NCBI GenBank assembly: GCA_023431185.1
Contig: JAEYXS010000110.1
Span: 1 to 64,000 of the forward strand
Reading direction: 5' to 3'
DNA from: Verrucomicrobiota bacterium
GTDB taxonomy: Bacteria > Verrucomicrobiota > Verrucomicrobiia > Limisphaerales > JAEYXS01
DNA length: 64,000 nucleotides
Shown here: in pieces, positions 44,999-53,906 of the stretch
How positions within the stretch are numbered: the first letter of the stretch is position 1
How the letters are laid out: each line of letters starts with the position of its first letter
Notes under the pieces: model-generated
What the model was told of the DNA's origin: nothing
Database searches by the model: none
What the model saw: only the letters and a program-made list of their open reading frames with translations
Made by a program: the position numbers and the translations under genes

Positions 44999-46180
44999 AT
45001 GTCGCAACCCCTAGACACCAAGCAGTTCATCGCGAAGCATGTCGGCGCGATCCCGCGCTCCGGCATCCGCGAGTTTTTTGATATCGTCCAGAACACGAAA
45101 GGCGTGATTTCCCTCGGCGTCGGTGAACCCGACTTCGTGACGCCGTGGCACATCCGCGAAGCCGCCATCTACGCACTGGAACGGGGTCGCACGACGTACA
45201 CGTCGAACTTGGGGCTGCTCAAGCTGCGTGAGGCCATTGCCAACACGGTGGAGAAGCAATTCAAGGTCTCTTACGACCCGAAGACGCAGATCCTCATCAC
45301 GGTGGGTGTGAGCGAGGCCCTCGACATCGCCCTGCGCGCGCTGCTGAATCCGGGCGACGAGGTGATCTATCACGAGCCGTGCTACGTGAGCTATTCACCG
45401 AGTGTGGCGCTGACGCATGCTGTGCCTGTGGCCGTGAACTGCCGCGCCGAAGATGGTTTCGCGCTGACGGCGGAGGCCATCCAGAAAGCCATCACACCAA
45501 AATCCAAGGTGTTGATGCTGAATTTCCCGACGAATCCGACGGGCGGTACGATGACGCGCACGGAGTTGCTGAAGATCGCGGAACTGGCGCACAAGCACAA
45601 CTTGGTGGTCATCACGGATGAGATCTATTCCGAGCTCACGTTTGAGGGCGAACACGTCAGCATCGCGTCGCTGCCCGGCATGCGCGAGCGGACGATCTTC
45701 CTGCATGGTTTTTCGAAGGCGTATGCGATGACGGGCTTCCGCATCGGCTATGCTTGCGGGCCGACTGATCTCATCGAGGCGATGATGAAGATCCATCAGT
45801 ATTCCATGCTCTGCGCGAGCATCATCAGCCAGGAGGCGGCGCTGGAGGCGTTGCTGCACGGTGAGCCGGATACGATCGAGATGCGTGAGCACTATCGGCT
45901 CCGCCGCAATTACATCGTGAACGCGCTGAACAACATGGGCTTGAAGTGCCATCTGCCACGTGGCTCATTTTATGCGTTCCCGTGCATCCAATCGACGGGC
46001 ATGGGATCGAAAGAATTTGCCGTGAAGTTGCTGGAGCAGGAGAAGGTGGCGTGCGTGCCCGGTGGCGCCTTCGGTGCGAGCGGTGAAGGTTTCTTGCGCT
46101 GCTGCTTCGCGACGGCGTTCGACCAGATCGAGATCGCGGCGGAACGAATGGCGCGGTTTGTGAAGAAGAACTCGCGGTAG
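44999..46180 (+). CDS. Class I/II (aspartate-type) aminotransferase
   Basis: The 393-residue PLP enzyme shows SLGVGEPDFVTPWHI near the N-terminus, LNFPTNPTGG, VITDEIYSELTF, and the PLP-Lys motif HGFSKAYAMTGFRIGY near residue 240. The C-terminal arginine for substrate carboxylate is in FLRCCFATAF. Substrate is unassigned; aspartate, aromatic or alanine amino donors are all possible in this subgroup. It follows clpX after 54 bases and may be cotranscribed with it. A strong terminator lies at 46201. Confidence 0.9.
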   Translation: MSQPLDTKQFIAKHVGAIPRSGIREFFDIVQNTKGVISLGVGEPDFVTPWHIREAAIYALERGRTTYTSNLGLLKLREAIANTVEKQFKVSYDPKTQILITVGVSEALDIALRALLNPGDEVIYHEPCYVSYSPSVALTHAVPVAVNCRAEDGFALTAEAIQKAITPKSKVLMLNFPTNPTGGTMTRTELLKIAELAHKHNLVVITDEIYSELTFEGEHVSIASLPGMRERTIFLHGFSKAYAMTGFRIGYACGPTDLIEAMMKIHQYSMLCASIISQEAALEALLHGEPDTIEMREHYRLRRNYIVNALNNMGLKCHLPRGSFYAFPCIQSTGMGSKEFAVKLLEQEKVACVPGGAFGASGEGFLRCCFATAFDQIEIAAERMARFVKKNSR

Positions 46181-46200
46181 GCGAACGAATTACAAATTGA

Positions 46201-46229
46201 GCGCCAGCGCAAAACGCTGGCGCTTTTTT
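46201..46229 (+). terminator. Rho-independent terminator after the aminotransferase
   Basis: GCGCCAGCG (46201-46209) pairs with CGCTGGCGC (46215-46223) around CAAAA and is followed by six T residues. It ends the clpP-clpX-aminotransferase transcript and directly abuts the left REP pair of the transposase. Confidence 0.93.
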
Positions 46230-46274
46230 GTAGCGCAGACCGGTGGTCTGCTGTGTCGCCGACTGGTAGTCGGC
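46229..46274 (+). repeat. REP pair downstream of the tyrosine transposase gene
   Basis: Two adjacent hairpins with 7-bp stems and GGT loops: GCAGACC-ggt-GGTCTGC (46235-46251) and GCCGACT-ggt-AGTCGGC (46258-46274). Bases 46229-46259 are repeated perfectly, in inverted orientation, at 47072-47102 on the other side of the transposase gene. The transposase coding end lies 7 bases beyond this pair. Confidence 0.88.
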
Positions 46275-46280
46275 AGGGTG

Positions 46281-46982
46281 TCACTCTTGTCGATGCGCCG
46301 AGGCACTGCTCCAATGCCAATCCTCTGGATTTGCGCACAGCCCCGCTTTTACGGGGTTCATGTGGATATATCTGCGTATCCTCGCCTTTTCTTCATCCGA
46401 ACGAATCCAGTGATCATAGGATTCACGCTGCCAGAATGTTTCACCGGTGCGCTCAAGTAGCAGATTGGCCTGTCGCGCAGTCTTGCCCTTACGGCTTTTC
46501 AAAATGTCACTCAGCGTATGATTGGGTAATGGCCAAAGAATCAAATGCACATGGTTGGGCATGACGACCCAAGCATCCAACCGGTAGTGCACTTCATTGA
46601 AATGTAGCAGCGCTTCGACCATGAGATCGGCGATCGCTTGGTTGCGTAACCAGCATTCGCCTTTGCCGAGATCGAGGTAGCGCTCGATTTTGCGACGCAG
46701 ATCGCGATTGATTTCTTCCTCCTCAGTTCGGCCTCCACCAGGCTTTAAGTGTTTGAGTGCAACTGCATGCTCTTGTTCAAATCGTAATAGCACTTCCTTG
46801 GGCAATGAATCTGCGAGTCGGAAGGTGACAAAGTATGAGGCATTCTCGACTTTGACATGCGGGAGGTAGCCGCGGCTGTGAATACCTGTGCGTAATTTAT
46901 TCTGAGTTTCCTTCGGGACACCGACGGCGCGTAATTGATACGCGGTCCTTTTCAGTCCTTTGTTTTCTTCTCCCTGTGTCAT
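46281..46982 (-). CDS. REP-associated tyrosine transposase (RAYT, Y1_Tnp/HUH family)
   Basis: The 233-residue protein belongs to the single-strand-acting Y1 HUH nucleases related to IS200/IS605 TnpA. The HUH motif is in MPNHVHLILW (His144, His146) and the catalytic Tyr is probably Y189 in FWQRESYDHWIR, followed by RRYIHMNPVKAGL typical of RAYTs. YFVTFRLADSLP marks the first strand. ATG 46982 is chosen because the upstream frame runs into the REP sequence. Flanking inverted REP pairs support a REPtron-type unit in which the protein acts on REP hairpins. All expected catalytic residues are present, so it may be active. Confidence 0.92.
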   Translation of the reverse strand: MTQGEENKGLKRTAYQLRAVGVPKETQNKLRTGIHSRGYLPHVKVENASYFVTFRLADSLPKEVLLRFEQEHAVALKHLKPGGGRTEEEEINRDLRRKIERYLDLGKGECWLRNQAIADLMVEALLHFNEVHYRLDAWVVMPNHVHLILWPLPNHTLSDILKSRKGKTARQANLLLERTGETFWQRESYDHWIRSDEEKARIRRYIHMNPVKAGLCANPEDWHWSSASAHRQE

Positions 46983-47056
46983 GAACACACAGATAGTTAA
47001 GTAGTCTTCGGGTGGCAACCTTTGAAATCGCGAACTGCAACGCGATCCAACGCTTC

Positions 47057-47102
47057 GCAGGTTACCAACCTGCGACACAGCAGACCACCGGTCTGCGCTA
47101 CA
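47057..47102 (-). repeat. REP pair upstream of the tyrosine transposase gene
   Basis: Two hairpins with 7-bp stems and ACC loops: GCAGGTT-acc-AACCTGC (47057-47073) and GCAGACC-acc-GGTCTGC (47080-47096). Bases 47072-47102 are the perfect reverse complement of 46229-46259. The inner hairpin differs from its counterpart (GCAGGTT here, GCCGACT there), but both remain perfectly paired. Confidence 0.88.
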
Positions 47103-47172
47103 GTAGCGCGGTGAAGCTGCGCTAAATTTTCAGGGTTTTCAAATCGGGATGTTCCGCTAGTATCGGCGGGAC

Positions 47173-47847
47173 ATGCGCCGCTTAGACGATCTCTTGGCCA
47201 ACAACCGGAACTGGGCAGACGGAGTGCGGGATAAGGACCCGGATTTCTTTACCCGTCTGGCCGCCCAACAAACACCGCAATATCTCTGGATCGGGTGTTC
47301 GGACAGCCGGGTGCCGGCGAACCAGATCGTCGGCCTGTTGCCGGGTGAGGTTTTCGTCCATCGTAATGTTGCCAACCTGGTCATCACCACCGATCTGAAC
47401 TGCGTTTCCGTGATGCAGTACGCCATCGACGTGTTGAAGGTGAAGCACATCATCGTGTGTGGTCATCACGGGTGCGGCGGCGTGTGGGCGGCGATGACCA
47501 ATATGCGTTTCGGCCTCATCGACAACTGGCTGCGTCACCTGCAAGACGTGCGGGACCGGCATCAAGCTTTGCTTGATACGGTGGAAGACCCGAAGGCGCG
47601 GGCGGAGCGTTTGTGCGAGTTGAACGCCATCGAGCAAGCCTGCCATGTCTGCCGGACGACCATCGTGCAAGACGCGTGGTCACGCGGTCAAGACCTGACG
47701 GTGCACGCCTGGATCTACAGCCTGAAAGACGGACTGTTACGAGATCTGGAGATGGCCGTGGGCGGACTGGAGGAGCTGGAGCCGGCCTACAAGGCGGCCT
47801 TGGCCCATGTGCGGACGGTGGCGGACAAGGGCGAGCTGGGGTATTGA
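47173..47847 (+). CDS. Beta-class carbonic anhydrase
   Basis: Zinc enzyme that interconverts CO2 and bicarbonate in the cytoplasm. The 224-residue protein has the first zinc ligand and catalytic dyad in CSDSRVPANQIVG (Cys42, Asp44, Arg46), followed by GEVFVHRNVANLV and the His/Cys ligands in IIVCGHHGCGGV. Length and spacing match the Can-type beta class. The gene appears monocistronic. Confidence 0.94.
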   Translation: MRRLDDLLANNRNWADGVRDKDPDFFTRLAAQQTPQYLWIGCSDSRVPANQIVGLLPGEVFVHRNVANLVITTDLNCVSVMQYAIDVLKVKHIIVCGHHGCGGVWAAMTNMRFGLIDNWLRHLQDVRDRHQALLDTVEDPKARAERLCELNAIEQACHVCRTTIVQDAWSRGQDLTVHAWIYSLKDGLLRDLEMAVGGLEELEPAYKAALAHVRTVADKGELGY

Positions 47848-47884
47848 GCTCGCCGCGTCTTGGCTGCAAATCAATCTAGGAGGG

Positions 47885-48005
47885 CTCACCCCTCACCCCG
47901 GCCCAGTGACTCACTCGCGCCCGCTCGTTCGGCCCGTTGGGCCTTCGCTAGCGCGAATTCCTTCCGCCGCTTCCCAAGCGGCAGAAGTCCCCGTTGAGGG
48001 GAGAG
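47885..48005. repeat. Palindromic intergenic element between carbonic anhydrase and MarR genes
   Basis: About 121 bp bounded by CTCACCCCTCA (47885-47895) and TGAGGGGAGAG (47995-48005), an inverted match at 10 of 11 bases. Inside are GGCCC-gtt-GGGCC (47931-47943) and GCCGCTT-ccc-AAGCGGC (47966-47982), the latter again a 7-bp stem with 3-nt loop. No other gene or motif was seen in the 304-base gap. Confidence 0.6.
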
Positions 48006-48151
48006 GGGGGAACATTTGCTGCCCTCTCAAAAGGTGGACAGCTGCCTTGGCATGGGTTTGGCAAGCAATCATCATGAAGGAAATAGATTGCCAGACGCTT
48101 TAAAGCATGATAGTTCGCTACCGAAACAATTTCCCGTAAGACATTCAACTC

Positions 48152-48667
48152 ATGTCGCGCCTGCCACATCCGACTGCTGCCGTTACCGCTTCTGCTTTGG
48201 AGGATTTGCCGTTGTATCTGCCAAGGTTGTTCTATGCGCTTCTGGGGTTGGTGGAGCGGCGGCTGGCGAGCACGGGGCTGGACCGGCATCTGCGGCCGGG
48301 CATGGGGCATGTGCTGCTGGCGTTGTATGAGGAGGATGACTGCATCATCAAGGACATCGGGCGACGGGTGCAGATGGCGAACGGGACGCTGACGGGGCTT
48401 TTGAAGAAAATGGAGGAAGCAGGGCTGGTGCAGTGTCGGAAGTGTGCCGAGGACGGTCGGGCAGTGCGGGTGAAGCTGACGAAGCTGGGGCGCTCGCTGG
48501 AACCACAGGTACGGGAGTTTCACGCGGAGATCACGGGGACTTTGCAGGCGGGGCTAAGAGCGCGCGAAGTGGAGCAGGCGCATGATATTTTTGCCCGGCT
48601 GTTGCAGGCTATGCGGGCGGATGAGGAACGAGCGAAAGGGCGAACTAAAAGGCGGGGTAATGCGTAA
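48152..48667 (+). CDS. MarR-family transcriptional regulator
   Basis: The 171-residue protein has a winged helix-turn-helix: LLALYEEDDCIIKDIGRRVQMANGTLTGLLKKMEEAGLVQC, with the wing in KCAEDGRAVRVKLTKLGRSL, and N- and C-terminal dimerisation helices. MarR proteins are dimeric repressors released by small ligands. It lies 67 bases upstream of the hydrolase-sulfatase run on the same strand, so control of that locus is plausible but not shown. No clear operator was found in the short gap between them. Confidence 0.87.
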   Translation: MSRLPHPTAAVTASALEDLPLYLPRLFYALLGLVERRLASTGLDRHLRPGMGHVLLALYEEDDCIIKDIGRRVQMANGTLTGLLKKMEEAGLVQCRKCAEDGRAVRVKLTKLGRSLEPQVREFHAEITGTLQAGLRAREVEQAHDIFARLLQAMRADEERAKGRTKRRGNA

Positions 48668-48734
48668 AACGTAAAGCGTAACTGAGAACGATGAATGACC
48701 AAACAGCAACTGCATCTTCAAACCAAAAAGATTT

Positions 48735-50717
48735 ATGAAAAATAGTTGGATGGTCCTCCTGTTGAGCTGTGCGGTGTTGGGTTTTGATGCCGGGGCACAA
48801 CCAGCTCCCAAGCGAGGCAATCAAAAAGGCACACCGCCCGCACCGCGTGTGCCGGAGGGTGTGAAGGCTTACAAAGACCTGGAGTATGTGACCAACGGAC
48901 ATGAGCGGCACAAACTGGATCTGTATGTGCCGGAGAAGGCGGAGGGGCCATTGCCGCTGCTCATCTGGGTGCATGGCGGCGGGTGGCAGAATGGCTCGAA
49001 AGATGGTTGCCCGCCGTTGCGCGAAGGTTACACGGCGCGCGGGTATGCGGTGGCCAGCATCAATTATCGCCTGAGCGGGCACGCGACGTTTCCGGCACAG
49101 ATCGAGGATTGCAAGGCGGCCATCCGCTGGCTGCGGGCCAATGCCAAGCAATACAATCTGGACACCAAACGGTTTGGCGTGTGGGGCAGTTCCGCGGGCG
49201 GACATCTGGTGGCGTTGCTCGGCACGAGCGGGGATGTGAAGGAGTTCGACAAGGGAGCGAACCTCGATCAATCGAGCCGCGTGCAGGCGGTGTGTGATTA
49301 TTATGGGCCGACGGATTTCGTCGTGTTCGTGACCACGCCGAGATATGAATCACATGCGAAGGCGGATGCACCGGAGGCGAAGCTCATCGGCGGAGCAGTG
49401 CTGGAGAACAAGGACAAAGCGGCGAAGGTGAATCCCATCACGTATGTCAGTGCGGATGATCCGCCGTTCCTCATCGTGCACGGGGACAAGGACGGCACGG
49501 TGCCGATCAACCAGAGCGAGCTGCTCTTCGCGGCGCTGAAGAAGGCGGGGCGGCAGGTGCATTTCCACACCATCCACGGTGCAGGTCATGGCGGACCGGG
49601 TTTCAATGCGCCGGAGGTGACGACGCAGGTGCAGGAGTTCTTCGAGAAGTTCCTGAAAGGCGCAGGCAAAGACGTTACCAAGCCGCAAGCGACCACTTCA
49701 GAGAGCACCACGACGGAGACGAAGCAAGCCCCGGCGGCTCCCGCCTCGCCCACGACGAATCCTGGTCAGCAGGGCAACCGGCCGACGTTTGAGCAAGTGC
49801 TGGCGCGGGATGATGCGAACAAGGATGGGAAGATCTCGAAGGAAGAATTTCGAGGACCACCGCCGATCTTTCCGCGGCTGGACCGGAACAGTGATGGCTT
49901 CATCAGCAAGCCAGAATATGATGAAGCCCCTCGCCCTGGCCAGCCAAGCGCGCCGACGAAGGGCAAAGAGGCGGCGACGAGTTCCGAGAAAAAGGAGTCA
50001 GCAGCCGATGGTCCCAAGGTAAGCGGCATCAAGGATTTCAAACTGGATGGACAGCAATGGACTTGCGTGGCGGACGGACAGCCGATGCAGGGTGTTTTGG
50101 TGAAGCCGGAGGGCAAGGGGCCGTTTCCGGCGATGCTTATCAGCCATGGTTTGGGCGGGAATGCGCGGCAGTTCGCCCTGCCGAAGGCGCGTGATTTCGC
50201 GAAGCTGGGGTTTGTGTGCATCGCCACGGATTACACGCATTCACAATCCGGTGGTGACCGGAGCACATTCGGTTCGAGCGATGAGAACGTGCGCCGCGCC
50301 AAGGCCTGCCTGGCCATCCTCAAGACATTGCCGGAAGTAGATGCACAACGCATCGTCGCATACGGAAACAGCATGGGCGCGTTCCTCACCATCCGGCTCG
50401 GGGCGGACGCGGCGGATTCATTGAAGGCGTGCGCGATCACGGCGGGCGGACTGGCCTTGGCGACGGGGTATCCCGCGCCGTCCGAAGAAGTGGCGGCCAG
50501 GGTGAAGGTGCCGATGCTCATTTTACACGGCAGCACGGATACAACGGTGCGACCGGAGCAATCCGAGGCACTCAAGAAAGCATTGGATGCGGCCAAGGTG
50601 CCGAACGAGCGGAAGGTGTTCGAGGGCGTGGCGCACAACCTGCACCAGGCGAAGGCGGAGGAAGTGAATGGCTTGATGAAGGGATGGTTCGAGAAGCATG
50701 GGGTGTTGGGGAAGTGA
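48735..50717 (+). CDS. Secreted fusion of two alpha/beta hydrolases joined by an EF-hand pair
   Basis: The 660-residue protein has a signal peptide (about 1-22). A BD-FAE-type esterase follows (about 45-310; WVHGGGWQNGSKDG, GSSAGGHLVAL, FLIVHGDKDGTVP, GAGHGGPGF). Next comes a Thr/Ala/Pro-rich linker and two canonical EF-hand loops (DANKDGKISKEE near 358, DRNSDGFISKPE near 382). A second linker leads to a dienelactone-hydrolase-like domain (about 435-660; LISHGLGGNARQFALP, YGNSMGAFLTIRL, ILHGSTDTTVRPEQ, GVAHNLHQ). Both catalytic domains look complete. The layout suggests a calcium-stabilised bifunctional esterase acting outside the cytoplasm on acylated glycans or similar esters. Confidence 0.87.
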   Translation: MKNSWMVLLLSCAVLGFDAGAQPAPKRGNQKGTPPAPRVPEGVKAYKDLEYVTNGHERHKLDLYVPEKAEGPLPLLIWVHGGGWQNGSKDGCPPLREGYTARGYAVASINYRLSGHATFPAQIEDCKAAIRWLRANAKQYNLDTKRFGVWGSSAGGHLVALLGTSGDVKEFDKGANLDQSSRVQAVCDYYGPTDFVVFVTTPRYESHAKADAPEAKLIGGAVLENKDKAAKVNPITYVSADDPPFLIVHGDKDGTVPINQSELLFAALKKAGRQVHFHTIHGAGHGGPGFNAPEVTTQVQEFFEKFLKGAGKDVTKPQATTSESTTTETKQAPAAPASPTTNPGQQGNRPTFEQVLARDDANKDGKISKEEFRGPPPIFPRLDRNSDGFISKPEYDEAPRPGQPSAPTKGKEAATSSEKKESAADGPKVSGIKDFKLDGQQWTCVADGQPMQGVLVKPEGKGPFPAMLISHGLGGNARQFALPKARDFAKLGFVCIATDYTHSQSGGDRSTFGSSDENVRRAKACLAILKTLPEVDAQRIVAYGNSMGAFLTIRLGADAADSLKACAITAGGLALATGYPAPSEEVAARVKVPMLILHGSTDTTVRPEQSEALKKALDAAKVPNERKVFEGVAHNLHQAKAEEVNGLMKGWFEKHGVLGK

Positions 50718-50919
50718 TTTTCAGGAAATTTTGTGTGGATGTAGTGGGATGTAGTGAGATGCAATCCTAACATCTCCTCCGAAATGCCGTCATGCTGGCG
50801 CCATGATGAAGTCAGAAAACAGACGGAAAGGAGGTAGCACAGGCGGGAAAGTTTGTGTCGAACTGGCGCGCGGGGCGTGTTACTTTTCGCGGCTGAAGCC
50901 CGTCCCTATCCCTAGCCTA

Positions 50920-52422
50920 ATGAATATGAAGCGTGTGATTTTATTGCTCCTAATCGCCGGTCTTGGGCTGGGCGCTGGATTGCGTGCGGAGGCGCGGGAA
51001 GCAAAGCAGCCGAACATCCTGTTCATCCTGACGGACGATCAAGGGTGGCCATCGCTGAGTTGTTACGGGAGCCGGGCGGTGCCGACGCCGAACCTGGACA
51101 AGCTGGCGGCGGAGGGCATCCGGTTCACGGACGCGTATGTGATGCCGCAGTGCACGCCGACGCGAGCCGCCTTGCTCACGGGCCAGCACACGGCGCGGAA
51201 CGGGATGTGGCATGTGATCCCGTGGTATGGCACGCCATGGGCACCAGTGAAGGAGCCCGCGTACGTGGAGCAGTTGTCACGCACGACGTTCCTGCTGCCC
51301 AAGGCGTTGAAGGCGGCGGGTTACGCGACGGGCCAGATCGGGAAGTGGCATCTGAACACGAATGAGGACGGAAACTACGCGGCCCTAAAGCCGGAAGCGG
51401 CGGCGCATTTTGGCTTCGACTGGGTGGCGCTGGCGCCGGTGGCGAATGCGAACAATAAAGGGGACAAGGAGGTGGACCGTTACACGGCGGATGCGCTGGG
51501 ATTCATCCGGGAACACAAAGAGCAACCGTGGTTCCTTTATCTGGCGCATCATACCTTGCATCACAACTTGAGCGCGCCGGAAGAGCTGGTGCAGAAGCAC
51601 TTGGCCCGTGGTGCGCCGGAAAAGGGGAACTTTAACGCGCTGTATCTGGCGTGCATCGAACATCTGGATAATTCCATCGGCAAGCTGATGGCGGGGCTGG
51701 AGGAGCTGGGGCAGAAGGAGAATACCATCGTGGTTTTCCTGAGTGACAATGGGGGCATCGACTGGTCTTACAACGTGCGGCCAGTGACGCAAGGCGATGG
51801 ACGGGTCACGAAGCTGGAAGCGGACCGGTGGGAGTTCGATAATGCGCCACTGCGGGCGGGCAAGGGTTCGGCTTATGAGGGGGGCATCCGTGTGCCGTGT
51901 CTCGTGCGCTGGCCGAAGGGCATCAAGGGTAACCGGGTGGAGAACACGCCGGTGCATGTGACGGACTGGCTGCCGACACTGTGTGCGTTGGCGGGTGCGA
52001 AAGTCCCGGCCGAGCACAAGGTGGACGGGGCGGACCTGAGCCCGCTCTTGCGCGGGCAAAAGCTCAAACCGCGTCCGCTGTATTGGTATATGCCGCTGTA
52101 TGACCTGCGCTGGGGCGGTACTCCGTGCGTGGTGGTGCGGGAGGGAGATTTCAAGCTGATCGAATTCTTTGGCGACCTGGTGGACCCGCAGGGGCGATAT
52201 GTGCCGGGCCATCGCTTGCAACTCTTCAACTTACGGGAAGATATCGGCGAGACCCGGAATCTTTCGCTGGCCATGCCTGAGAGAGCGAAGGCGATGCAGG
52301 AGAAGCTGCATGCGTGGATGAAATCAATACCGGCGGAGATACCGGGCCCGAATGAACATCATGATCCGGGCAAGCCGTTGAAAGAAACGCGGGAGAAGCC
52401 CGATTTTGTGAAGACGCGGTGA
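50920..52422 (+). CDS. Secreted arylsulfatase-type sulfatase (1)
   Basis: Formylglycine-dependent sulfatase of the alkaline phosphatase superfamily. The 500-residue protein has a signal peptide (to about residue 25), the metal-binding ILFILTDDQGWPSL, the modification motif CTPTRAALLTG (Cys78, C-x-P-x-R), GKWHLN and the second metal site VVFLSDNGG. ATG 50920 follows an unremarkable leader; the open frame back to 50803 lacks similarity. Bases 50718-50919 hold no recognised feature. Substrate class is not assigned. First of three sulfatases in the run. Confidence 0.93.
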   Translation: MNMKRVILLLLIAGLGLGAGLRAEAREAKQPNILFILTDDQGWPSLSCYGSRAVPTPNLDKLAAEGIRFTDAYVMPQCTPTRAALLTGQHTARNGMWHVIPWYGTPWAPVKEPAYVEQLSRTTFLLPKALKAAGYATGQIGKWHLNTNEDGNYAALKPEAAAHFGFDWVALAPVANANNKGDKEVDRYTADALGFIREHKEQPWFLYLAHHTLHHNLSAPEELVQKHLARGAPEKGNFNALYLACIEHLDNSIGKLMAGLEELGQKENTIVVFLSDNGGIDWSYNVRPVTQGDGRVTKLEADRWEFDNAPLRAGKGSAYEGGIRVPCLVRWPKGIKGNRVENTPVHVTDWLPTLCALAGAKVPAEHKVDGADLSPLLRGQKLKPRPLYWYMPLYDLRWGGTPCVVVREGDFKLIEFFGDLVDPQGRYVPGHRLQLFNLREDIGETRNLSLAMPERAKAMQEKLHAWMKSIPAEIPGPNEHHDPGKPLKETREKPDFVKTR

Positions 52423-52442
52423 GATAACAAATTTTGAACCAC

Positions 52443-53870
52443 ATGAAACGCATACTGACATTGCTGTTGTTAAGCTTGGGGCTGGCGCAGATGAACTTCG
52501 CCACGGCTGCCGAGGCGAAGAAGCCGAACATCCTGTGGCTCATCGGTGAGGATTTCAGTCCGCACTTGGGTTGTTACGGGACGAAAGAGGTCTTCACGCC
52601 GAACCTCGACAAGCTGGCGAAGGAAGGGATGCGGTTCACGAAGGCGTTCACCACGGCACCGGTGTGCTCGGCGAGCCGGTCGGGCTTTATCACGGGGATG
52701 TATCAGACGACGATCGGAGCGCATAATCACCGCTCGCATCGGGATGATGGTTATATGCTGCCGGACGGTGTGAAGGTGATCACGGACTGGATGCGCGGGG
52801 GCGGCTACTTCACGGCGAACATCCGGGAGCTGCCGAACGAACTGGGCTTCAAGGGAACGGGGAAGACGGATTGGAATTTCACGTACACGGGCAAACCGTT
52901 TGATTCCGCGAACTGGAGCGATCTGAAGGCGAAGCAGCCGTTCTATGCGCAGATCAATTTCTCGGAGACGCATCGCGTGGGTGGCGCGAAGGGGCCGGGA
53001 CCGTGGAATTCGCCGAAGCACGCGGACCCGGCGAAGGTGGAGCTGCCGCCGATCTATCCCGATGTGCCGAAGCTGCGGGAGGATTGGGCGGGCTATCTGG
53101 ATGCGGCCACGGCGCTGGATGTGAAGATCGGCAAGATCCTGGCACAACTGGAGAAGGACGGGCTGGCGGACAATACGATGGTGGTCTTCATGGGCGACCA
53201 CGGGCAGGCGCATCTGCGCGGGAAACAATTCTGCTATGACGACGGCTTGCGCATCCCGCTGATCATCCGGTGGCCGAAGGGATTGGCGGCGCCGAAGAAT
53301 TATCAGGCGGGCAAGGTGTCGGACCAGATCGTGACGGCGATCGATCTCACGGCGACGAGCCTGTCGCTCGCAGGCATCGCGAAACCGGCGAGGATGCAGG
53401 GACAAGTTTTCCTGGGGGACAAATCCGAACCGGCGCGCGAGTATTCCTTCGGCGCGCGGGATCGCTGCGATGAGACGACGTTCCGCTTCCGCACAGTGCG
53501 GGATGCGCGCTATCGCTACATCAGGAACTTCATGCCGGAACGGCCGTTCTTCCAGCAGAACGATTACAAGGAGCGGCAGTATCCGGCATGGAACCTCATC
53601 CAAGAAATGGGCAAGGAGGGCAAACTGACGGAGTGGCAGAAGAATTTCTACCTGGCCCCAACGATGCCGGCGGAGGAACTGTACGACATGGAGACAGACC
53701 CGTGGTCGATGAACAATCTGGTGACCTCCACGAAGCCGGAGCATCAGGCGGTGTTGAAGCGATTGCAGGGTGTCCTGAATCAATGGATCACGGAAAGCGA
53801 CGATCAGGGGCGTTTCCCGGAACCGCCGGAGGTGGCGCGGGCAGAGGGGAAGACGAAGGCGAAGAAGTGA
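52443..53870 (+). CDS. Secreted sulfatase (2), C-S-A-S-R active-site motif
   Basis: The 475-residue sulfatase has a signal peptide (about 1-24), ILWLIGEDFSPHLGCYG for the first metal ligands and the modification motif CSASRSGFITG (Cys75). Ala occupies the position that is usually Pro, an allowed variant of C-x-(P/A)-x-R. VVFMGDHGQAHLRGKQF supplies the second metal site. ATG 52443 is preferred over TTG 52434. It starts 20 bases after sulfatase 1 and belongs to the same operon. A 716-codon antisense frame across this gene is a shadow. Confidence 0.92.
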   Translation: MKRILTLLLLSLGLAQMNFATAAEAKKPNILWLIGEDFSPHLGCYGTKEVFTPNLDKLAKEGMRFTKAFTTAPVCSASRSGFITGMYQTTIGAHNHRSHRDDGYMLPDGVKVITDWMRGGGYFTANIRELPNELGFKGTGKTDWNFTYTGKPFDSANWSDLKAKQPFYAQINFSETHRVGGAKGPGPWNSPKHADPAKVELPPIYPDVPKLREDWAGYLDAATALDVKIGKILAQLEKDGLADNTMVVFMGDHGQAHLRGKQFCYDDGLRIPLIIRWPKGLAAPKNYQAGKVSDQIVTAIDLTATSLSLAGIAKPARMQGQVFLGDKSEPAREYSFGARDRCDETTFRFRTVRDARYRYIRNFMPERPFFQQNDYKERQYPAWNLIQEMGKEGKLTEWQKNFYLAPTMPAEELYDMETDPWSMNNLVTSTKPEHQAVLKRLQGVLNQWITESDDQGRFPEPPEVARAEGKTKAKK

Positions 53871-53906
53871 GGGATGGGGAAACCAAGAAATTATGAGGTA
53901 TGAATT

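Noticed and set aside
47885..48151. Region checked for tRNA or attachment site because of its palindromes
   Set aside because: No cloverleaf with TTCGA arm and CCA end could be drawn, and no integrase lies nearby. No tRNA was found anywhere in the window.
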